DNA of 64,000 nucleotides from Candidatus Omnitrophota bacterium (GTDB taxonomy: Bacteria > Hinthialibacterota > Hinthialibacteria > OLB16), in NCBI GenBank assembly GCA_020632575.1, contig JACKFH010000014.1:1-64000 (forward strand), written 5' to 3'. Below are positions 8,621 to 17,416 of the stretch, one piece after another. The first letter of the stretch is position 1. Each line of letters begins with the position of its first letter. The notes below the pieces were generated by a model. The model was given only the letters and a program-made list of their open reading frames with translations, did no database searches and was not told where the DNA came from. Both the position numbers and the translations under genes were made by a program.

Positions 8621-9316
8621 ATGGAAACGCTCAGCAGCCTGATCCTGATCTTCATTGGGGCCGCCCTGATCAACAACTTCGTGCTCCATTATTTTGTCGG
8701 CATTTGCCCTTTCCTTGGAGTCTCGAGGAAATTGGACACCGCTTTCGGGATGGGTTGCGCGGTGACCTTTGTCATTTCGATCGCCTCGACTCTGAGTTGG
8801 GGGTTCACCTATTTCATCCTCCGTCCCGGAGCCCCCATCCCGGCTCGGATCTGGAGCCTGCTGGGGGGCGATCCGGAGACCACGATCGATCTGTCGGTCC
8901 TCAGTTACATTGTCTATATCTTTGTGATCGCCTCCTCCGTGCAGTTTGTCGAGATGTATGTCCGCAAGTTCTTTCCGCCTTTGTACAAATCATTCGGGGT
9001 TTTTCTGCCGTTGATCACCACGAACTGCGCGATCTTGTTCGCCTGTTTGGAGATCATGAAAAACCTCCAAGATCCCGCTCAGTTGTGGGGGCTGCATGAG
9101 GCATTGGCCCTCGCCCTGGGGGGAGGGATCGGATTCACTCTGGCGATTGTCCTGATGGCGGGGATCCGGGAGGAACTCGATTTGTGCGACATCCCCAAAC
9201 CCTTCAAAGGGACCGGCGCGGCCTTGATTGTGGCGGGCATCCTGGCGATGGCTTTCATGGGGTTCGCCGGTGTCGACCGTGGAATCGCCGAGGCGATCGA
9301 GAATTTCGGAAAGTGA
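8621..9316 (+). CDS. rnfA: Rnf electron transport complex subunit A
   Basis: The ATG at 8621 follows the rnfE stop with no gap. The 231-residue protein has six membrane helices and RnfA blocks NNFVLHYFVGICPFLG and TTNCAILFACLE, including the intramembrane cysteines shared with RnfE/NqrE. The loop after the second helix (about residues 65-90, PGAPIPARIWSLLGGDPE) is longer than in E. coli RsxA (193 residues), accounting for part of the extra length. It forms the membrane electron path with RnfE. Confidence 0.95.
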   Translation: METLSSLILIFIGAALINNFVLHYFVGICPFLGVSRKLDTAFGMGCAVTFVISIASTLSWGFTYFILRPGAPIPARIWSLLGGDPETTIDLSVLSYIVYIFVIASSVQFVEMYVRKFFPPLYKSFGVFLPLITTNCAILFACLEIMKNLQDPAQLWGLHEALALALGGGIGFTLAIVLMAGIREELDLCDIPKPFKGTGAALIVAGILAMAFMGFAGVDRGIAEAIENFGK

Positions 9317-9329
9317 GAGAGGTTGTGAG

Positions 9330-10238
9330 ATGTTGACCCCAGTCACCCTTTTGTTGGCCTCGATTCTTCTCACCGCCACCGCGGTGGCGATGGCGGTGAT
9401 TCTCGGGTGGGCGAACCGCGCCTTCCATGTCGAAGTCGATCCGAAGGTGGAGGCGATCGAAAACATTCTCCCATCCGCCAACTGCGGGGGGTGCGGCTAT
9501 ATCGGTTGTTCGGATTACGCCGAGGCGGTGGCGAGGGGCGAGGCGGATGTCACCCTGTGCGGTCCGGGTGGAGCGGGGTGCGCCAAGAGGATTGCCGAGA
9601 TCATGGGTGTCGAGGTCCGGGACACTTATCCCTACCGCGCAGTGGTCCATTGCTCCGCTACGCTCGATCAACGGCTGGGACAGAGCGAATACATCGGGGA
9701 GGCGACTTGCGCCGCGGCGAATTTGGTGGCCGGATTCCAGGGATGCGTCTATGGGTGTCTGGGTCTGGGCGATTGTGTGGCGGCTTGCGATTACGATGCA
9801 ATTCACATCCGAGACGGATTGGCCGTAATCGATTACGAGGCATGCACTGGGTGTAAAGCCTGCTCGCGCGTTTGCCCTCGGAACATTGTCTCGATGGTCC
9901 CCTTCAAATCGGACCGGATGCTGGTCGTGGCTTGCTCCAATCAGGATTTCGCCAACGATGTCAAAGCGGTTTGCAAGGTGGGCTGCACCGGGTGTCAATC
10001 CTGCACTCGAAAGAATCCCTTGTTTTCCATGGAGGACAATCTGCCGGTCATTCACTACGAGGATTACGATCCCGCGCACGATTTCATCCCCATTCTCGAA
10101 AAGTGCAAAATGGAGAGCCTGATCTTTGTCGGTCAACCCGAACCGGAAGATTTAGCGGCGGTCGCTTCCGAGGAAGTCCCCGAACGAATTACCGCGGAGT
10201 TCAAAACCACGGTCGACGATTCCGATTGGTGGGGATGA
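9330..10238 (+). CDS. rnfB: Rnf electron transport complex subunit B (ferredoxin-like)
   Basis: The ATG at 9330 follows a GAGAGAGG site and starts a membrane anchor. The 302-residue protein then has the RnfB cluster domain (C52, C55, C60 in CGGCGYIGC, with a fourth Cys near residue 77). Two ferredoxin [4Fe-4S] groups are visible: CVYGCLGLGDCVAAC, and CTGCKACSRVCP near residue 173. A further Cys-rich segment is CKVGCTGCQSC. RnfB is the likely ferredoxin-facing subunit. It ends the Rnf operon; the order C-D-G-E-A-B is the common bacterial one. The next gene is convergent, 7 bp away. Confidence 0.95.
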   Translation: MLTPVTLLLASILLTATAVAMAVILGWANRAFHVEVDPKVEAIENILPSANCGGCGYIGCSDYAEAVARGEADVTLCGPGGAGCAKRIAEIMGVEVRDTYPYRAVVHCSATLDQRLGQSEYIGEATCAAANLVAGFQGCVYGCLGLGDCVAACDYDAIHIRDGLAVIDYEACTGCKACSRVCPRNIVSMVPFKSDRMLVVACSNQDFANDVKAVCKVGCTGCQSCTRKNPLFSMEDNLPVIHYEDYDPAHDFIPILEKCKMESLIFVGQPEPEDLAAVASEEVPERITAEFKTTVDDSDWWG

Positions 10239-10245
10239 CCCGAGA

Positions 10246-11394
10246 TCAGTCCTCGGTTTGAACGGGTCGAAGGAGGAAGGCTCTCACATGCTTCCAATCG
10301 CCGCGGTATCCATGGCCAACAATCTCACCTTTGTCGTTGATGGCGCTGGCACCGATTAATTCCCAGTCGGTGTCTGACGAAAGGAATCTGTTAAGGTCAT
10401 AGACCTCCTCCCCCTCCCATATTACTGGACGTGGCACTTCCCGTCGGCGGTCCCAAATGCCGGCCATCATGAGAGCGGTTTTGCCAAAGGGGATATCCTT
10501 CAATAGCGCTCGTGTTCCATCGGAGACTGTTTCTCTTAGTTGAGATTGAAAAGTGAAAGAAGACCCCACAATTTGACCCCGATTGTTCATGTCCAAGGCG
10601 AATGACGACCCTCCGAGGGTGGACAGTTTTGAGAAGGAATTGCCGTTCCAAAGGAAGTAACTGTCCTCCTTCTGTGGCTTGGAGAGGTTGCCGACAACCC
10701 AACCCTCGTCATTAAGTAGTTCTCCAAAAAAATGGCCTTTCTTTGAGGAATCCGGATTCAACGATTCGAATCCACCCTCAGCATCCAGAAGGAAAGCACG
10801 ATAAACATTCTGTGAGTCCTTTGAGGTCCCCAGAACCATACCCTGATTATTGATCTCTCTCACTCGATGAAGAGTAAGATTTGGAAGGATGATTTCAGAG
10901 GTAACTCCTGAGACATCGCGGACAAAGCCTTGAATTTTTCGGGAAAAGGGGAATTTGCCTGTCCATATGATCCTTCCCCGATCATTCAGATCGAAAGAGG
11001 AATCATAAACACCAAATCCCCGGTCAATATATTCTTGGTGTTCATTCATAAGAAGGAGCCGATTCTCCAAGTTCCCGCTGGCATCCGGTACGCGACCGTA
11101 ACCTAGGATCTCACCTTTGTCGTTGATCTTGCAATTCCAGCAGTTTTCCGCGATTTCCTTCATACCTTCCTCGGGATCCCAGAGGAAAGCGGAACTTCCA
11201 GAGGAACCCACTACTTGCCCATGGTTATTGATGTCAAATGCAATGCTTTGGTTCTCTCCCGGAAGAATTCCCAAGTCGATGACTTCATAACGCGTTTCGA
11301 GGCGAGAGGTTGGAAATGGCACAAACAGAAGAGCGACGAATAAGATTAAAAGAAGCAGCAGCGAGAGAAAGAGGAATTTGAGTTTCTTCTTCAT
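10246..11394 (-). CDS. Exported HAF-repeat protein
   Basis: The 382-residue product starts with a strongly hydrophobic segment after MKKKLKF (residues ~8-28), a signal peptide or membrane anchor. The rest is built from repeats of the HAF type: DINNHGQVVGSS...AFLW, INDKGEILGYG, LNDRGRIIW, INNQGMVLG, LNDEGWVVGN, MNNRGQIVGSS and INDKGEIVGHG. These usually fold as a beta-propeller outside the cytoplasm; their biochemical role is not known. Base composition is more AT-rich than neighbouring genes, which may mean later acquisition. It stands alone, convergent with rnfB and with no obvious operon partner. Confidence 0.8.
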   Translation of the reverse strand: MKKKLKFLFLSLLLLLILFVALLFVPFPTSRLETRYEVIDLGILPGENQSIAFDINNHGQVVGSSGSSAFLWDPEEGMKEIAENCWNCKINDKGEILGYGRVPDASGNLENRLLLMNEHQEYIDRGFGVYDSSFDLNDRGRIIWTGKFPFSRKIQGFVRDVSGVTSEIILPNLTLHRVREINNQGMVLGTSKDSQNVYRAFLLDAEGGFESLNPDSSKKGHFFGELLNDEGWVVGNLSKPQKEDSYFLWNGNSFSKLSTLGGSSFALDMNNRGQIVGSSFTFQSQLRETVSDGTRALLKDIPFGKTALMMAGIWDRRREVPRPVIWEGEEVYDLNRFLSSDTDWELIGASAINDKGEIVGHGYRGDWKHVRAFLLRPVQTED

Positions 11395-11436
11395 CGCGTC
11401 AAACAGAGAGAGGCTGAAGCCTCTACTCCTTTCAAA

Positions 11437-12564
11437 TCAGTCGCGGGGGACGAGGATCATCTCTTTCCATTCGACCCAGGCGTGGGTGCGGTGCATCTGG
11501 AGGACAATGTGGCCGGGTCGAACCTTTTCGAGTGAGTCGGTTTCCGCCGAGGGGACTCCATTGATAAAGGTTTTGGCGTGTGAGCCACGGACGAAAATCT
11601 GGAGGAGATTCCATTCGCGGGGCTCGAACGCGAATTCATTCCCTCGGTCGAAATGGTAGACGCTGCCGGAAGGGGTAATGGTGTCGCGGTTGTCCCAGAT
11701 CTGGATTTCGTTGCCCCGGTCGTAGTCGTCATCGCTCTTGCCGGGAACCCACCTGAAGAACACGCCTCCATTGGAGTTGGGGCTGGTCCGATAGAGACAA
11801 TGGAAATCGAAATCCTGGCAAACCTTGTTGAAGAGGAGGTAGCCATTGCCATCCTCGGCGTGGATCACCCCATCCCGATTCTCCCAGGAGTTGCGGCTGT
11901 TGACCACTTGCCAGCCCTCAAGGCCCTGGTCGGGGATGGCGACGATGCCGTTCTCCGAGTCGGGCAAGGGAGAGATCGAAAAATTCCGGATATGAATGGT
12001 CCCGGCGCTGCTTTGAAATCCGACCGAACCCCTGCGGAGAGCGTATTTGAGGCGGGGGTGCTCGGAAAGGTCGATGGCCTGAACAACCTTGTCGTTGATT
12101 TTCACCGTGAGGCGGGGCCAATCCATTTTCACCCAGCATGTGTTCCAGGTTTCATAAGGGTTCATCGCTGGGACCAGGGGAGGAACTTCTCGGAAGAGTG
12201 CGCCTCCATCCAAAACCGAAGGCGGTTCCGAAACCTGATTGTTCAATTCGACTTCGATACCCGCCCGGGTCGCCCCATTGCTTGGGGCCGAAATGAAGAA
12301 GCCTGACTCGCACCATTTGGAGGTGTTAAATTCGAAGGAGGCCTCAAAATTCTCGAAAATTTTCTTGGACAAGAGAACGGAGGGGTTGTTTTCGGCCCAG
12401 CCGATTTCCACCGATCCATCGTCGAAGATGAAACTCTCCTCGGATCCATCGACACGAAACCAGGCGTCTGGATCCTCGAGAAGAAGAAGGGGGGATTCAG
12501 CGTTGGTTGGAAGCGCGATTAGACAAATGAAACAAAAGGCGATGATCGGTGTGAGTCGTGTCAT
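11437..12564 (-). CDS. Secreted DUF1080 (3-keto-disaccharide hydrolase-type) protein, two domains
   Basis: I start it at the ATG at 12564 because this opens the signal peptide MTRLTPIIAFCFICLIALPTN; upstream in-frame Met codons lie ahead of it without purpose. The 375-residue protein holds two concanavalin-like jelly-roll units. The second (residues ~215-375) is a clear DUF1080 domain with GYLLFNKVCQDFDFHCLYR, NGGVFFRW, WNLLQIFVRG and HIVLQMHRTHAWVEWKEM. Some DUF1080 proteins hydrolyse 3-keto-glycosides and others bind glycans; which applies here cannot be told. It is expected outside the inner membrane. Confidence 0.82.
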   Translation of the reverse strand: MTRLTPIIAFCFICLIALPTNAESPLLLLEDPDAWFRVDGSEESFIFDDGSVEIGWAENNPSVLLSKKIFENFEASFEFNTSKWCESGFFISAPSNGATRAGIEVELNNQVSEPPSVLDGGALFREVPPLVPAMNPYETWNTCWVKMDWPRLTVKINDKVVQAIDLSEHPRLKYALRRGSVGFQSSAGTIHIRNFSISPLPDSENGIVAIPDQGLEGWQVVNSRNSWENRDGVIHAEDGNGYLLFNKVCQDFDFHCLYRTSPNSNGGVFFRWVPGKSDDDYDRGNEIQIWDNRDTITPSGSVYHFDRGNEFAFEPREWNLLQIFVRGSHAKTFINGVPSAETDSLEKVRPGHIVLQMHRTHAWVEWKEMILVPRD

Positions 12565-12635
12565 AAGACCTAGAAGGTAAGGGATTGGAGGGAGAGAGCC
12601 AAGGGTTCCCATAAAACCGCCACGGACCGTAATGG

Positions 12636-13328
12636 CTATTCTTGACGGTGTAAGCCCGATGCCAGTTCCTTGTCGATGAACCATTCGGTGTCGGTGAGTT
12701 TTCCCGCCGGATAGTTGCCATCGAGAACCTGTTGGAACATTTCCGCTTTATCTTTCCCTTTTAGCAGAAACCAACGGTTTCCGGCGGCTTGGAGGACCGG
12801 ATAGGTGAGAGTCAGGCGGTAAGTATCGAGTTGAGGAACCTCATTATAGACCACACTTCGATCGGTCACCTCAAGCGCCTGAGTCCCAGGGAATAGGGAG
12901 GCGGTGTGACCATCCGGACCCATTCCGAGCAAGACCAAGTCGATCAATGGGACCCCGGATTCGTTCTTTGGAAGTTCGCGGTCCAGGATCTTGGCGTAAG
13001 CTTCGGCCCCAGCCTCACCGTTCTCCGCCTCCATTCGGAAGGCGTTGATCCCCGAGATCTTGTCGAGGAGACGCTCTTGGATCTGTCTCCAGTTGGAATC
13101 CTCATGAGTGGGGGGCACGCCTCGTTCATCGACTTGGAAGATTTTGATTCTGCTCCAGGGGACTTGCTCCCTGTATTCGGCTGCCAGCAACGAAAACAGA
13201 TCGCGAGGGGTGCGGCCACCCGAGAATGCGACTGAGGGGGAATCGATCTTGTTGAGGAGATCCACCATTCGACTCGCCAGGGACTGGATGGGAGATGAGC
13301 ACGCATGGATGCGGTGGGAATCAGTCAT
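12636..13328 (-). CDS. pgl: 6-phosphogluconolactonase (DevB/SOL type)
   Basis: The 230-residue protein shows the family motifs in order: VAFSGGRTP (phosphate binding, residues ~33-41), FQVDERGVP followed by DSN, and LGMGPDGHTASLFPG near residue 135. It hydrolyses 6-phosphogluconolactone in the oxidative pentose phosphate pathway in the cytoplasm. Length and motif spacing are normal. Its start lies 8 bp inside the end of the ankyrin gene upstream, so the pair is likely co-transcribed. No zwf or gnd is in the window. Confidence 0.93.
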   Translation of the reverse strand: MTDSHRIHACSSPIQSLASRMVDLLNKIDSPSVAFSGGRTPRDLFSLLAAEYREQVPWSRIKIFQVDERGVPPTHEDSNWRQIQERLLDKISGINAFRMEAENGEAGAEAYAKILDRELPKNESGVPLIDLVLLGMGPDGHTASLFPGTQALEVTDRSVVYNEVPQLDTYRLTLTYPVLQAAGNRWFLLKGKDKAEMFQQVLDGNYPAGKLTDTEWFIDKELASGLHRQE

Positions 13329-14250
13329 CGTCAGTCCGGATCTCCTCTTCGATCAAATGGGCCAGACGGTAGTGGCCATGCTTTTTGGCCCAGTAGAGAG
13401 CGTCGCGTCCATCCCGGTTCATCGCCTCGATGATCCCTCCCCTCGTAAGGATCATTTTCACGATTTCGATTTCCCCTTTTTGGGCTGCGATCTGGACGGG
13501 GGTCAGCCCCTCGGCCAGTTCAAGGTTGGAGTTGGCTCCATGCTCCAAGAGGAGGTCCACTGCTTGGGCGTCTCCTCGCTGAATCGCCGCATAGATCGGG
13601 CTTCGCCCGCGAGAGTCGAGGTGGTTGGGATCGGCCCCGGCCTCCAACAGGAGTAGGACGATTTCCTGGTCGCCGGCCTGTATCGCACGCTGCAAGGGGG
13701 ACTCGCCATTGGAATAAGCGAGATTGGGATCGGCGCCTTCCTGCAATAGTTTTTCGGTCAGAGTGGCATCGCCCAGCTCCACCGCGAAATGCAGCGGTGT
13801 GGCGCCCTCGGGGGTCGTTTGGTTGACCGAGTTCGGGTCCTCGGAAACTATCCGGTCGATAAGTTCGAGGTCGCCTCTCAAAACCGCCTCGGGAAGGGAA
13901 ACCGAATCCTCGAGAAGTTGAACTGTTTCCTCCGATCCACTCAATCGAGCGTAATCGAGGGCGGTCCATCCCGATCGGTCGCGAGTTTCGGTCTCCGCCC
14001 CCTGCTCCAGGAGGTATCGGACAGTGGCGGTTTGCCCATTCTCGGCGGCGCGATGGAGGAGAGTGCGACCGGCCGAGTCGCGGGAGTAAATCGCTCCCGG
14101 GTTCGATTCGAGATTTCGCTTAACTTCACCTGTCTTCCCCTTCGAAGCCGCGATAAACGGATCGCCGCCGCCGCATCCGAAGAGAAGTGTCAACACCCCA
14201 AACAGGATCGCGCGACATACCACGGGCTGGGAGAAAAAAGAACATTTCAT
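13321..14250 (-). CDS. Ankyrin-repeat lipoprotein
   Basis: The 309-residue protein begins with a lipoprotein signal ending LTLLFGC, with the lipidated Cys at about residue 26. About eight ankyrin repeats follow, with the usual TPLHFAVELGD, GADPNLAYSNGESPLQRAI and GRSPIYAAIQRGDAQAV pattern. The fourth unit (VLRGDLELIDRIVSEDP) is degenerate. Ankyrin repeats bind proteins; a periplasmic lipid-anchored example suggests envelope scaffolding, but no partner is indicated. It overlaps pgl at its 3' end, an unlikely functional link. Confidence 0.85.
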   Translation of the reverse strand: MKCSFFSQPVVCRAILFGVLTLLFGCGGGDPFIAASKGKTGEVKRNLESNPGAIYSRDSAGRTLLHRAAENGQTATVRYLLEQGAETETRDRSGWTALDYARLSGSEETVQLLEDSVSLPEAVLRGDLELIDRIVSEDPNSVNQTTPEGATPLHFAVELGDATLTEKLLQEGADPNLAYSNGESPLQRAIQAGDQEIVLLLLEAGADPNHLDSRGRSPIYAAIQRGDAQAVDLLLEHGANSNLELAEGLTPVQIAAQKGEIEIVKMILTRGGIIEAMNRDGRDALYWAKKHGHYRLAHLIEEEIRTDDD

Positions 14251-14342
14251 CGTCTTGGCATTATGCGACTTCCTTGGATTGAACAGAAGGCGCCCTAAAC
14301 CTATACTCGACCGAGTGCGTGAAAGGTCGGATAAGGGGTCGC

Positions 14343-15035
14343 ATGAATTTTTTCAGCCAGTTTGTTTTCGGGTTTATGTTGGCGCAGGTCGTGCCGGGCT
14401 TGATCTGCACCTTTTTTCTGTTCTTTCTATCGGTTGGCTGGAAGATCATCACCACCGGCAAACAGGTGGGCTACAGCGACTATCTGGCTCAACACGCTCA
14501 GAACCTCGCGATGTACCCTTCTTGGCTCTTCTGCCTGTTTATCGGGGCGACTTGCCTCGGTGTGCTGATCCACTGGTTCAACTGGATGATTGTGGCCAGA
14601 CTGGAGCAGCGGTCGAATTCCCTGGGAACGCCTGGGTTGGAAAACATCCCCTGGCACCGGCGGTCGATCACCGTTCAAATTGTGATGTGGCCCATCGATT
14701 TGGTGCGCGAATTGTTGCTCTTGTTCCTTGGCACCCCGAATTTCGAAAAGACTGTCCGCTTGGAGAAGCGGGCGCGGGTCTCGCCGGATCGTTTTCCGGC
14801 TTTAGCCAGGATTGAGGACTTTTATCTTCCCTTCGCGCAGTTCCTGACTAACCTCTCCTGGGCATTGATCCCGGCTTTTTTCTCGATCTTCCTTGTATTC
14901 ACTTATTCCGGATTCACGCCTCGTCGTTTGTTATTCGCGATCGGTTGTTATTTGGTGATCGGCGCGACCCGAGTCTTAGCTCGGCATCAGTTGATCACCC
15001 TCGACCTGACCGAACGAGAACTCCTCAAAGGATAG
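14343..15035 (+). CDS. Unknown polytopic membrane protein
   Basis: I do not recognise the family. The ATG at 14343 has AAGGGG five bases upstream and is preferred over GTG 14319. The 230-residue product has hydrophobic segments near residues 8-35, 60-85, 165-190 and 195-215. Between the second and third is a cytoplasm-like loop containing a WHRRSITVQIVMWPIDLVRE stretch. It is followed 15 bp later by the Wzz-like gene and then an MFS permease, so it may belong to an envelope-polysaccharide operon. That link is inference from position only. Confidence 0.7.
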   Translation: MNFFSQFVFGFMLAQVVPGLICTFFLFFLSVGWKIITTGKQVGYSDYLAQHAQNLAMYPSWLFCLFIGATCLGVLIHWFNWMIVARLEQRSNSLGTPGLENIPWHRRSITVQIVMWPIDLVRELLLLFLGTPNFEKTVRLEKRARVSPDRFPALARIEDFYLPFAQFLTNLSWALIPAFFSIFLVFTYSGFTPRRLLFAIGCYLVIGATRVLARHQLITLDLTERELLKG

Positions 15036-15050
15036 GCCACAAACGTTTCG

Positions 15051-16238
15051 ATGGAGGAAAACCGTTCCCAATCCTTTGCGACCCCCGCCTGGCTCCAACC
15101 GATGCCCAACCTGTGGGAAACCTTTCTCATTCACTTCCGACGCATCGTAAAAGGGACTCTGGCGGTCATGGTCATCGCCGCTGGGATCACTTTGGTTCTA
15201 CCCAAGACTTATCGGTCAACCACGTTGGTCTTGGTTCTTCCGCCTCGCTATGCGGACACCTTGGAAATCCCGCCGCAAACCCTTTCGATGCCCACCGTCC
15301 AGGCAATCGCCACCTCGTACCCGGTACTCCAGGACCTGCTGGCCGATCTGGCAGTGAAGAGGTCGATCATTGAAAAGTTGAGCCATCGGCTCGGATCTGG
15401 AGCGAAAGCGGCGTCGGCCATAACGGAGTCGGCCTCACAAGCGGCCAGCATTCTGGAGGTTCCTCTCAACGACGCATTCGAAAAGGCCTGGAGGGGAATG
15501 CCCGATTCTAACCTGGCAAAGGGGTTCGACGGATTCAGCGATAAGGAAGTCGACGAACTCGACCCAAACGAACTCTCCGAGTATTTGAACGCACGCATCA
15601 ACACCACCTTGGAGACTAACTTGACCACTGAGTATCAACCGATGCTCACACTTTCGGCCGATTGGCGAACCCCCGAATCCTCGGCGCTCCTCTCCTTCCT
15701 TTGGGCAAAGGCGGTGGTGCGGGCATTGGAAGATGAAATGGTCCAGGAATCGGTTCGGATTCAGGAAGAGAAGATGTCGCAATGGGATCGGATGGTTGGA
15801 CTGGTTAAGGATACAAGAAAAGCGCCTTACGAGTATTTGGCCTACCACCCCCTAGACATTTGGAAGAGCGAGATGCGGGGGAGAGATCGGGCAGGTGTTT
15901 CCGCGACTCCGGAATCCGAGGGGGCGGGGAGCGACCTGAGCGGTTCTATCCGTGAGGCTGAGGCGGAACTCGAACGGTTGCGAGACCAGTATCTGAAGAC
16001 CTCGGAGGAACTCGATTACTTTCTGGAGGATCTCGGAGGGATCGAGGCGAAGGTCGAGGACTATCCGACCGTATTGAGAACCAGTTTACTGAGCACTCCC
16101 GAGCCGCCCAAGAAGAAAATTCGGCCTCGCAGAGCGGCGATCGTCTTGTCGGTCGGCGCGGTGACGTTCTTTCTGCTACTCGGGTACTTCCAGGTAGAAG
16201 AGTTTCGGCGAACCTCTCGCGGCCAAGTCTCCTCATGA
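15051..16238 (+). CDS. Wzz-like polysaccharide chain-length determinant family protein
   Basis: The 395-residue protein has the classic polysaccharide co-polymerase layout. A first membrane helix lies at residues ~35-53 (GTLAVMVIAAGITLVLPKTY), followed by a long periplasmic, partly coiled-coil region (REAEAELERLRDQYLKTSEEL). A proline-rich stretch (TPEPPKKKIRPRR) comes just before the second helix near residue 365. The Y/FRS motif after helix 1 (KTYRST) also fits. No tyrosine-kinase domain is fused. Such proteins set polymer length in O-antigen or exopolysaccharide export. It overlaps the next gene by ATGA. No wzx, wzy or other capsule gene is in the window. Confidence 0.75.
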   Translation: MEENRSQSFATPAWLQPMPNLWETFLIHFRRIVKGTLAVMVIAAGITLVLPKTYRSTTLVLVLPPRYADTLEIPPQTLSMPTVQAIATSYPVLQDLLADLAVKRSIIEKLSHRLGSGAKAASAITESASQAASILEVPLNDAFEKAWRGMPDSNLAKGFDGFSDKEVDELDPNELSEYLNARINTTLETNLTTEYQPMLTLSADWRTPESSALLSFLWAKAVVRALEDEMVQESVRIQEEKMSQWDRMVGLVKDTRKAPYEYLAYHPLDIWKSEMRGRDRAGVSATPESEGAGSDLSGSIREAEAELERLRDQYLKTSEELDYFLEDLGGIEAKVEDYPTVLRTSLLSTPEPPKKKIRPRRAAIVLSVGAVTFFLLLGYFQVEEFRRTSRGQVSS

Positions 16239-17377
16239 TCCTTCGAATCTGCTCGGGCGGGATGATCTGTGTCGCCATCGCCGCCAACCTGATCCCGGTT
16301 TATCTCACCACCTTTTCCGAGACCTTTGGCGATTTGGGCGAGGAGCAACTGGGGCGGATTCCCGCGCTGTTGTTCGCGGGGTTTATCGTGGGCATCCTCA
16401 CCTGCGGGCCGCTCGCGGACCGACTCGGGGCCAAACTCTTCATGACCGGCGGGTTTGGGTTGAGCGCGATCGGTCTCTTACTCCTCGGAACGGCTCCCAC
16501 CTATTCGATTCTGCTCTCAGCCGCGGCTTTGTGCGGAGTCGGAGCCGGGATGCTCGACATGATTGTCAGCCCAGTGGTGGCGGCGGTCTCGATCCACAGA
16601 AAATCGGCCGCGCTTAACCGAGTCCACTCGTTCTTTTGCGTGGGCGCGGTGGGGACCCTGGCGATCGCCTCGTTGGGATTGGAGATGGGCGCGCCCTGGC
16701 GGGGGGTGACGGTCGGGTTCGCCCTGATTCCGGCGGCGCTCGCCATGGTAGTCCTCAAAACGGATCTCCCGCCATTGATCCATCCCGAACAAGCTAGACA
16801 GGGTTTCCGTTATCTGATTCGGGCGCCCCGGTTTTATATCGCGATGCTGATGATCCTGTTGGTGGGGGCCACCGACTCGGGCGTGGCCCAGTGGCTGCCA
16901 GCTTATTCGGAAAAGGAACTCGGACTCAGCAAGGCGATGGGGGGATATCTCCTCACCGGGTTTTCAATCGCGATGTGGATCGGACGCTGGATCGCCTCGC
17001 TCGAACAGGGGAAGATCGCTCCGCATGTGATTCTGGGGTTTTCCTCACTTCTCTGTTTCGCTTTGTACCTGACTGGAACATTGAGTCAATCCAACTGGAT
17101 TGCGGCGTCCGCCTGTGTCCTGGTGGGATTCGCGTGCAGCGCAACCTGGCCGACTTGTCTGGGAATGACCTCGGACCGATTCCCTCAGGGCGGCGCCACC
17201 CTGTTTGCTCTCCTGGCGGCGGGTGGAAACATCGGGTGTTTGATCGTACCCTGGGCCGAGGGCATGGTCGCCGAGAGGTGGGATATTCGCACGGCAATCC
17301 TGTCTTGCTCGGTTTTTCCCCTCACCTTGGCTTTGATTGTGGGCGCGCTTTGGATAGTCGAGGGGAGGCGAAAGTAA
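16235..17377 (+). CDS. MFS transporter (sugar-permease-like)
   Basis: The 380-residue protein has about twelve membrane helices and the loop 2-3 motif GPLADRLGAK, typical of the major facilitator superfamily. Overall layout resembles the FucP/GlcP sugar permease branch, but I see no substrate-defining residue. The start overlaps the Wzz-like gene by ATGA. The DUF4838 protein gene follows 39 bp later. Uptake of a sugar released by extracellular hydrolases would fit the surroundings; this is inference. Confidence 0.85.
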   Translation: MILRICSGGMICVAIAANLIPVYLTTFSETFGDLGEEQLGRIPALLFAGFIVGILTCGPLADRLGAKLFMTGGFGLSAIGLLLLGTAPTYSILLSAAALCGVGAGMLDMIVSPVVAAVSIHRKSAALNRVHSFFCVGAVGTLAIASLGLEMGAPWRGVTVGFALIPAALAMVVLKTDLPPLIHPEQARQGFRYLIRAPRFYIAMLMILLVGATDSGVAQWLPAYSEKELGLSKAMGGYLLTGFSIAMWIGRWIASLEQGKIAPHVILGFSSLLCFALYLTGTLSQSNWIAASACVLVGFACSATWPTCLGMTSDRFPQGGATLFALLAAGGNIGCLIVPWAEGMVAERWDIRTAILSCSVFPLTLALIVGALWIVEGRRK

Positions 17378-17416
17378 GCCATTTGAATCCTGCAATCCGT
17401 TCGGAAGGAATAATCC

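Noticed and set aside
10239..10257. Bidirectional terminator between rnfB and the HAF-repeat gene
   Set aside because: CCGAG...CTCGG gives only a 5-bp stem, overlaps the HAF gene's 3' end and lacks a T-run.
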